Assembly (NCBI RefSeq): GCF_003626575.1
Contig: NZ_RBDY01000021.1
Location: 48,725-112,724 of the forward strand
Origin: Streptomyces radicis
GTDB taxonomy: Bacteria > Actinomycetota > Actinomycetes > Streptomycetales > Streptomycetaceae
Length of the DNA stretch: 64,000 bases
Reading direction: 5' to 3'
The position numbers and the translations under genes are program-made. The notes under the pieces are model-generated. The model searched no databases. It saw only the letters and a program-made list of their open reading frames with translations, and was not told where the DNA came from. Positions 58,981 to 64,000 of the stretch are shown one piece after another (the first letter of the stretch is position 1; every line of letters begins with the position of its first letter).

Positions 58981-59009
58981 GAATCCGAAACGATCAGCCT
59001 TGGATCCAG
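58981..59009. promoter_or_regulatory. GntR-type operator pair P7 (autoregulation)
   Basis: TTGGATCCAG (59000-59009) and a degenerate GAATCC (58981-58986), core centres 21 bp apart, about 130-155 bp upstream of the gntR start. TAGGCT on the minus strand just downstream is a -10 candidate. Confidence 0.7.
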
Positions 59010-59349
59010 CCAACCGGGGGCGGACCGGGGCACCGCCGAGACGCCCGTTCAACGCCTGGCTCACGCCCCCGAGACGCGGCGGGCGTCCAATTCTGTCGAT
59101 CGACCGAAAGAAAAACCTCCGCGCGAGATGACCATGGCCGAACCCGCCTCACGACCGGACCCCGCCGCCCCACCGGCGGCCACCACGGCCACGACCCGGG
59201 CCGCCCGCGCGCAGGGGGGCGCCCGCGTCACCGACATGCCGACGGTGCCCGCGACCGACCACCCGAGCCCGCGGCCCGGCGTGCCCTCCAGCCTTCTGAC
59301 CTGGGCCGAGACCATCTGCGCCCATGTGCCATGACGTCCTGAGGGCCGC
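59010..59349. other. Gap of about 340 bp without a supported gene
   Basis: Between the gntR promoter and the end of the isochorismatase-family gene. A 68-codon plus-strand frame (59128-59334, starting MTMAEPASRP) and an overlapping minus-strand frame exist. Neither has a good ribosome-binding site or a recognisable motif, and both are Ala/Pro/Thr-rich as expected by chance here. Confidence 0.4.
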
Positions 59350-59997
59350 TCAGGCGGGGCGCGCGGCGAGGTGGGTGCGGTCGGCCAGCGCGACCTCGGG
59401 GTTGGCGGGCGCGGTGGCCAACCAGCCGAGCACGTCGGCCTGTTCGACGAGCGCGTCCCTTTGCAGGTAGTGGATCGCCCGCAGCGCGGCGTCGTGGGCC
59501 TCCCGGGTGGAGCCCGCGACGCAGTCGGTGACCACCCGGACCCGGTAGTCGTGCTGGTGGGCGTCGACGGCGGTGTAGTGCACGCAGACGTCCGTCAGGC
59601 CGCCGATGAGGATCACCGTCCCCGCCTTGTACGCCTTGAGCACGATCTCCAACTCGGTGCCGAAGAAGGCCGAGTAACGGCGCTTGCGGATGTGGAACTC
59701 GTCGGGCCGCGGCCTGAGCCCCGCCGCGAGCTCCGTCTCGGGGCGCCCCTCGACGCAGTGCGGCCCCTCGGAGCCGTCGAGCTCGCGCCCGATGTCGACG
59801 AGGTTCGGCTTGTGCACCTCCTGGATCCACACGACGGGAACGCCCCGCTCCCGCGCGCGGTCGACGAGCCGGCGTTGCCGCGGCGCGCGTTCGCCGCGGC
59901 CCGGCATGTGCGGGATCCCGGTGCCGGGCGCGGGCACCTCCGCACCGCCGCCCTGGATGTCCACGACGATCAGCACGGCGTTGCCGACAACGTTCAT
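59350..59997 (-). CDS. Isochorismatase-family cysteine hydrolase
   Basis: A 215-residue enzyme with the family triad: Asp13 (LIVVDIQGG), Lys105 (FHIRKRRYSAFFGTELE) and nucleophile Cys138 (IGGLTDVCVHYTAVDAHQHDY). The cis-peptide GGLTDVCV segment is characteristic. Members hydrolyse amides (nicotinamide, N-carbamoyl compounds, ureidoacrylate, biuret) or isochorismate. Divergent from a TetR gene with two palindromes between them, so probably its regulatory target. It lies just outside the GntR island and has no GGATCC pair. Confidence 0.88.
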   Translation of the reverse strand: MNVVGNAVLIVVDIQGGGAEVPAPGTGIPHMPGRGERAPRQRRLVDRARERGVPVVWIQEVHKPNLVDIGRELDGSEGPHCVEGRPETELAAGLRPRPDEFHIRKRRYSAFFGTELEIVLKAYKAGTVILIGGLTDVCVHYTAVDAHQHDYRVRVVTDCVAGSTREAHDAALRAIHYLQRDALVEQADVLGWLATAPANPEVALADRTHLAARPA

Positions 59998-60023
59998 GAG
60001 AAGGGGTCCTCTCGCTCGGGCCT

Positions 60024-60103
60024 GGTTCCTGTCACTGACAGGAACCTAACCCGGGGAGGCGAGGCCGAGAATGACCGGGGCGTAAATTCTGTCAACGACA
60101 GAA
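60024..60103. promoter_or_regulatory. Two TetR-type palindromes
   Basis: Site 1 (60024-60046) has perfect 11-bp arms, GGTTCCTGTCA and its complement, around one C. Site 2 (60087-60103) is TTCTGTC-AAC-GACAGAA. Both share CTGTCA...GACAG and their centres are 60 bp apart. They fill the 180-bp gap between the divergent isochorismatase-family and TetR genes. Confidence 0.8.
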
Positions 60104-60178
60104 ACCCGGGCGGCCTCTGGTACGGTGACCGCGCCGACGCGGTGCCCACGCGCCGTCGGCGACCCGGAGGGAGGGACC

Positions 60179-60913
60179 ATGCCGCAGGCCGAGCAGGCCC
60201 CGGGCGCGCGCCGCGGCCCCGGACGCCCGCGCGCCGCCCCCAAGCGGCATAACGGTCTGAGCACGCGCGAGGAGATCCTCAAGGCGGCGTCGGCGCTGTT
60301 CGGCGCGCGCGGCTACGAGGCGACGAGCACGCGGCAGATCGCCGACTCCGTCGGCATCAAACAGGCGACCCTGTACTACCACTTCGCCGACAAGCGGGCG
60401 ATCCTCGCCGCCCTGCTGTCCAGCACCGTCACGCCCGCGCTGGCCCTCGCGCGGTGGCTCGACGCGCGGGACCTCACGCCCGAGGTCAGGCTGTGCGCGC
60501 TCATCCGCCACGACCTGGACACCCTGCTGCGTGACCGGCTCGACCTCCATGTCCTCCACCGCCTGCCCGGGCTGGTCCCCGACGACTTCGCGCCCGCCCA
60601 CGCGGCCCGGACGAGCCTGCGCGACACCTATCGCCGATTCGGCCGCGCGGTCCTCGACGCCCTGCACCCGCCCGACCGCGCGGACGCCCTGGCGCGCGAC
60701 CTCGACCTCGTCTTCGCCCTGGTGGAGGCGGCCGTGTCGCAGCGCCAGTGGGGCGACGAGGGGAGCAGGCCCGCCTACGCCGCCTCCGTGGTGCGCGGCT
60801 CCCTGCGGCTCCTCGGGGTCGACGAGGCCCGCGTCCCCGCGATCGTCGCGTCCGCCGCCGAGGCGCTCGCCGCCTACCCCGACGCGGCCGGGGCAACGGA
60901 CGAGGCACCGTAG
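60179..60913 (+). CDS. TetR-family transcriptional regulator
   Basis: A 244-residue TetR regulator. ATG at 60179 has a strong GGAGGGAGGG just upstream; the frame is open earlier to 60125. After a basic Pro/Arg leader the DNA-binding domain is TREEILKAASALFGARGYEATSTRQIADSVGIKQATLYYHFADKRAILAALL, a textbook TetR helix-turn-helix with YYHF. The C-terminal ligand domain is not assignable. Likely represses the divergent hydrolase gene and itself through the two palindromes. Confidence 0.92.
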   Translation: MPQAEQAPGARRGPGRPRAAPKRHNGLSTREEILKAASALFGARGYEATSTRQIADSVGIKQATLYYHFADKRAILAALLSSTVTPALALARWLDARDLTPEVRLCALIRHDLDTLLRDRLDLHVLHRLPGLVPDDFAPAHAARTSLRDTYRRFGRAVLDALHPPDRADALARDLDLVFALVEAAVSQRQWGDEGSRPAYAASVVRGSLRLLGVDEARVPAIVASAAEALAAYPDAAGATDEAP

Positions 60914-60952
60914 CCGGACCGCGCGACGGGGTGTCAGGGGTACGCCGCCGAC

Positions 60953-61972
60953 TCAGACGGTGAGCAGCACCTTGACGGCGCGGCGTTCGTCCATGGCCCG
61001 GTAGCCCTCGGCGGCGCGCTCCAACGGCAGGGTGAGGTCGAAGACCGTGCCCGGGTCGATCTCGCGGTCCCAGATCAGCCGGATCAGATCGGGCAGGAAC
61101 CGCCGCACCGGGGCCGGGCCGCCGTGCAGGTGCACACCCGAGAAGAACAGCTCCATCCCCGGCAGGGAAACGCCGTGCCCCACGCCCACATAGCCGACGT
61201 GCCCGCCGGGGCGCGTGGAGCGGATGGCCTGCATCATCGACTCCTGCGTGCCGACCGCCTCGACCACGCAGGGGGCCCCGAGCCCGTCCGTGAGCTCCTT
61301 GACCCTGGCCACGCCCTCGTCGCCGCGCTCCCCCACGACGTCCGTCGCGCCGAAGGTCCGCGCCAGGGCCCGGCGGTCGGCGTGGCGGCTCATCGCGATG
61401 ACCCGTTGGGCGCCGAGCCGCCCGGCCGCGAGGATCGCGAGCAGGCCGACCGCGCCGTCACCGACCACGACGACCGTCCTGCCGGGGCCCGCCCCCGCGG
61501 CCTCGGCGGCGAACCAGCCCGTGCCCAGCACATCCGAGGCCGCCAGGAGCGAAGGGATCAGGTCCTCGTCCGGCATGCCGGGGGTGGCGACCAGCGTGCC
61601 GTCCGCCAGCGGGACCCTGGCCAGCGGCGCCTGGGTGCCGAGCGAGCCCATGGGCACCCTGCGCACACAGTGCGACTGGTACCCGGCCCGGCAGATCTCG
61701 CACGTGTTGTCCGACGCCCAGAACGACCCGACCACGAAGTCGCCGACCTTCACCGTGCGCACATCGGCGCCGACCTCCTCGACGACGCCCACGTACTCAT
61801 GACCCATCGGGGCGTCGTGGACCTCCTCGACGCCCCGGTACGGCCACAGGTCGGACCCGCAGATCGTGGTCGCGGAAACGCGGATGAGCGCGTCCGTGGG
61901 CTCGAGGATCGCCGGATCCCCACGCTCCTCGACACGGACATCGCCCGGGGCGTGCATCACAACTCCGCGCAT
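60953..61972 (-). CDS. Zinc-dependent alcohol dehydrogenase (MDR family)
   Basis: A 339-residue medium-chain dehydrogenase. Catalytic zinc region: Cys38 (TTICGSDLW), His58 and Glu59 (GHEYVGVV). The structural-zinc loop reads SDNTCEICRAGYQSHC, with three cysteines and Asp in the first position, a variant common in this subfamily. NAD(P) motif VVVVGDGAVGLLAILAAGRLGA. GGAGGAG precedes ATG 61972. Single gene, convergent with the TetR gene. Substrate unknown. Confidence 0.9.
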   Translation of the reverse strand: MRGVVMHAPGDVRVEERGDPAILEPTDALIRVSATTICGSDLWPYRGVEEVHDAPMGHEYVGVVEEVGADVRTVKVGDFVVGSFWASDNTCEICRAGYQSHCVRRVPMGSLGTQAPLARVPLADGTLVATPGMPDEDLIPSLLAASDVLGTGWFAAEAAGAGPGRTVVVVGDGAVGLLAILAAGRLGAQRVIAMSRHADRRALARTFGATDVVGERGDEGVARVKELTDGLGAPCVVEAVGTQESMMQAIRSTRPGGHVGYVGVGHGVSLPGMELFFSGVHLHGGPAPVRRFLPDLIRLIWDREIDPGTVFDLTLPLERAAEGYRAMDERRAVKVLLTV

Positions 61973-62096
61973 GGGTGTCTCCTCCTGCTTCGTGCGGTGG
62001 TGGCCCGCGGCGACGGCTTCGTGATCGCCGGGCCCCTCACTATCCACGGGCGGAACGCTCACCCACGGCGCCCCGGGGGCGGCACCTCCCCCGCGT

Positions 62097-62196
62097 CACC
62101 CGCACGGGGTCAGCGGCGGCCCGCTCGGCCTTGCCGCGCTCATCCAGGTGTCCGCCACCCTCCCCGACAACCTCATCGCCTTCGAGTACCCGAACG
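62097..62196 (+). pseudogene. C-terminal remnant of an enolase-superfamily (mandelate-racemase-like) gene
   Basis: The plus-strand frame reads PHGVSGGPLGLAALIQVSATLP and then DNLIAFEYPN. This resembles the H-x-x-x-G-P-x-x-x-A-A...L-P-(D)N...E-Y-P segment near the C-terminus of mandelate racemase/muconate-lactonising-type dehydratases. Nothing upstream in this frame fits the family (a stop occurs at 62022 and the stretch between is Pro/Gly filler), and it ends abruptly where the IS21 element appears to begin. Probably a gene destroyed by rearrangement and insertion. Confidence 0.55.
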
Positions 62197-62380
62197 TGTT
62201 TCTATCGGGGTGAATGGGAGCCAGTAGGGCGGGATGTTCGGGGCAGCTGGGTCGGGCGGTGAGGACGGGAGCCACCCCTGGGGTCGGGTATGTGACATGC
62301 CGCTGATGGCGTAATCGGTGCTTTGGACTGTTTGGCGGCTCACGCTGTGCTTGTTGATCACGGTCGTGTCAGGAGCCCGT

Positions 62381-63892
62381 GTGTACAGGTCGCGTGAGTG
62401 GATCTTTGAGCGGATCCGTCGGGATCGTCGGCTGGATCCGACGGTGTCGGGGCGGACCCTGGCTCAGCGGTACAAGGTGTCGCGGAATACGGTGGCGAAG
62501 GCTTTGGCCCATCCGGTGCCGGCGAAGCGGAAGAAGCCGCCGCCCAGGAAGAGCGTGCTGGAGCCGGTGAAGGGCTTCATCGACGCGATGTTGCGTGAGG
62601 ACCTGTCGGCTCCGAAGAAGCAGAAGCACACGATCAGCAGGGTCCTGGAACGGCTCGCGGCCGAGCACGATTTCGAGTTGGCCGCGTACACCACGGTCCG
62701 GGACTACGTAGCAAAGCGCCGCCCGGAGCTGGTGTTGGAGGCGAAGCAGGGACGCCGTCATCTGGAGGGGACGGTCCCGCAGACCAAGCAGCCCGGCGAG
62801 GAGGCTGAGGTCGACTTCGCGGACGTGTGGCTGGACCTGGCGGGACAGCGTCGCAAGTGCGTGCTGTTCACGCTGCGGATGTCGTACTCCGGCAAGGCAG
62901 TGCACCGGGTCTATGCCACCGCCTCGCAGGAGGCGTTCTTCGAGGGCCATGTCGAGGCGTTCGAGGTGCTCGGCGGGGTGCCCACGGTCCACATCCGTTA
63001 CGACAACCTCAAGCCTGCGGTCAAGCAGGTGTTGTTCGGGCGCTCGCGCACCGAGACGGCCCGGTGGGCCGCTTTCAAGTCGTGGTACGGCTTCTCGGCG
63101 CTCTATTGCACTCCCGGGGAGAAAGGCGCTCATGAGAAGGGCGGGGTCGAGCATGAGGGTGGCCGGTTCCGCCGCAAGCATCTGGTCCCTCCGCCCGCTG
63201 CCGAGTTGCTGGCGGAACTGAACGAGCGTCTGACCGCGATCGATCTGGCTGAGGATGCTCGGCATATCCATGGCCGTCCGACCTCGATCGGTTTCGATTT
63301 CGAGCAGGAACGCGAGCTTCTTCGCCCGCTGCCCGCTGACGGCTATGACTGCGGGATCGACCTGACACCGCAGGTCCAGCGCAATGGCAGGATCACCGTT
63401 CGCCAGAGCTACTACTCGGTGCCCGCCAAGTTCATCGGCACCAAGGTGCGAGTGAAGCTGCGGGCGAACGAGCTGTGGATCTACGACGGCCGCAGAGTCG
63501 TGGCCCGTCACCCCAGACTGACGCGTCGTTACTCCGCTCACGACATCCTCGACCATTACCTGGAGATCCTGCTTGTCCGCCCCGGAGCGTTCGCCGGCGC
63601 CTCGGCCCTCGCCCAGGCGAGGGCCGAGGGCACCTTTACCAAGACTCACGAGGCGTTCTGGGTGGCGGCCAAGGCCAAATGCGGGGACCGCGAGGGCACC
63701 CGGCTGTTGATCGAAGTGCTGTTGCTGCACCGGCAGTTGCCCGCCGAAGCCGTCGTCGCCGGAATGACAACTGTCCTCACGGTCGGTGCCATGAGTCCCG
63801 ACCTGGTGGCCATCGAGGCTCGCAAAGCCATGGAGCACACCGGTCACGCCGACGTTGAGGGCGCCGATGACGCTAGCCTCGATCTTTCGTGA
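62381..63892 (+). CDS. istA: IS21-family transposase IstA
   Basis: A 503-residue DDE transposase. The N-terminal helix-turn-helix is seen in RIRRDRRLDPTVSGRTLAQRYKVSRNTVAKAL. The rve core carries Asp in EEAEVDFADVW, Asp in VHIRYDNLKPAVKQVL and Glu in GAHEKGGVEHEGG. The C-terminal beta domain is at ITVRQSYYSVPAKFIGTKVRVKLRANELWIYDGRRVVARH. GTG at 62381 is chosen for AGGAG five nt upstream; the frame extends to 62318 without a binding site. The gene looks intact. Confidence 0.93.
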   Translation: MYRSREWIFERIRRDRRLDPTVSGRTLAQRYKVSRNTVAKALAHPVPAKRKKPPPRKSVLEPVKGFIDAMLREDLSAPKKQKHTISRVLERLAAEHDFELAAYTTVRDYVAKRRPELVLEAKQGRRHLEGTVPQTKQPGEEAEVDFADVWLDLAGQRRKCVLFTLRMSYSGKAVHRVYATASQEAFFEGHVEAFEVLGGVPTVHIRYDNLKPAVKQVLFGRSRTETARWAAFKSWYGFSALYCTPGEKGAHEKGGVEHEGGRFRRKHLVPPPAAELLAELNERLTAIDLAEDARHIHGRPTSIGFDFEQERELLRPLPADGYDCGIDLTPQVQRNGRITVRQSYYSVPAKFIGTKVRVKLRANELWIYDGRRVVARHPRLTRRYSAHDILDHYLEILLVRPGAFAGASALAQARAEGTFTKTHEAFWVAAKAKCGDREGTRLLIEVLLLHRQLPAEAVVAGMTTVLTVGAMSPDLVAIEARKAMEHTGHADVEGADDASLDLS

Positions 63893-63952
63893 CGGTCCGT
63901 CGGTTTGCCCGCCGGGCCGTTTCGGTTGTTCGGGTTGGTGGCGGGCAGGGTG

Positions 63953-64000
63953 ATGGCCCGGTTGTCGCGTCGGGTGGGCGCCGGGTTCCACGGCTCCGGT
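63953..64000 (+). CDS. Possible start of istB (ATPase helper), cut by window edge
   Basis: An ATG at 63953, 60 bp after istA and preceded by GGCGGGCAGGG, opens a frame MARLSRRVGAG that runs off the window. IS21 elements carry istB directly after istA, so position is the main support. Too short for family motifs. Confidence 0.3.
   Translation, partial: MARLSRRVGAGFHGSG

Larger units (their letters stand above)
62197..64000 (+). mobile_element. IS21-family insertion sequence, left part
   Basis: From about 62197 the sequence changes: lower GC bias, an IS21 transposase gene, and two spaced copies of GGGAGCCA (62216-62223 and 62267-62274), each preceded by GGTGA, like the multiple terminal repeats of IS21 elements. 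The TG at 62197, exactly where the enolase-superfamily remnant stops matching, is the proposed left tip. The right end and most of istB lie beyond the window. Confidence 0.65.

Noticed and set aside
59128..59334. 68-residue plus-strand protein after the gntR promoter
   Set aside because: No ribosome-binding site, Ala/Pro/Thr-rich composition, an overlapping frame on the other strand and no motif.
62318..62380. Longer N-terminus for IstA
   Set aside because: The extension is hydrophobic, lacks a ribosome-binding site and precedes the conserved IstA start; GTG at 62381 has AGGAG at proper spacing.

Overview
High-GC actinomycete DNA: strong G/C third-position bias, GTG/TTG starts, GTGA/ATGA stop-start overlaps and a complete Streptomyces-style pca operon. 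The genus cannot be fixed from the sequence. No tRNA, rRNA or CRISPR array was seen.

Layout. 0-3.4 kb: the start of an IclR regulator (cut by the window edge) diverges from a tripartite tricarboxylate transporter, tctCBA. 3.4-9.6 kb, minus strand: a siderophore/vitamin-type ABC importer (ATPase, permease, binding lipoprotein) with a two-domain carboxymuconolactone-decarboxylase-like protein and an FAD/NAD(P)-binding protein. 10-12.8 kb: an M56 metallopeptidase diverges from a GNAT acetyltransferase and a lipoprotein M15 D,D-carboxypeptidase. 12.8-21.4 kb: the protocatechuate branch of the beta-ketoadipate pathway (pcaI-J-F-H-G-B-L), divergent from a tandem-IclR regulator.

21.3-59 kb is a large catabolic island. 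It holds hydantoinase/oxoprolinase A and B, a D-amino-acid-oxidase-type flavoprotein, three phosphotriesterase-like proteins (one with its metal site destroyed), RidA, an MFS transporter, a polyamine-type ABC importer with two binding lipoproteins, a protein resembling the N,N-dimethylformamidase large subunit and a separate candidate small subunit, two YtcJ-like amidohydrolases, an amidase, two gamma-glutamyltransferase-like proteins, a GMC oxidoreductase, an aldehyde dehydrogenase, a glutamine-synthetase-like ligase, a Rieske oxygenase, a copper amine oxidase, a monomeric-sarcosine-oxidase-like protein, a class V aminotransferase-fold enzyme and an FCD-type GntR regulator. Seven promoter regions in it, including the one in front of the GntR gene, carry GGATCC-type dyads (best form TATTGGATCCAATA), each with a second full or degenerate copy whose centre lies exactly 21 bp away. 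This suggests one regulon controlled by the GntR protein. The enzyme set reads as a pathway that opens an N-substituted amide or lactam, oxidises or gamma-glutamylates the released (methyl)amine or N-methylamino acid, and oxidises the aldehyde. The substrate is not proven.

59.3-64 kb: an isochorismatase-family hydrolase divergent from a TetR regulator with two palindromes between them, a zinc alcohol dehydrogenase, the C-terminal scrap of an enolase-superfamily gene, and an IS21-family element entering the window at the right edge. Two further oddities are an eight-unit array of about 76-bp hairpin-forming repeats (33.2-33.9 kb) and short in-frame tandem repeats at several gene-gene junctions.
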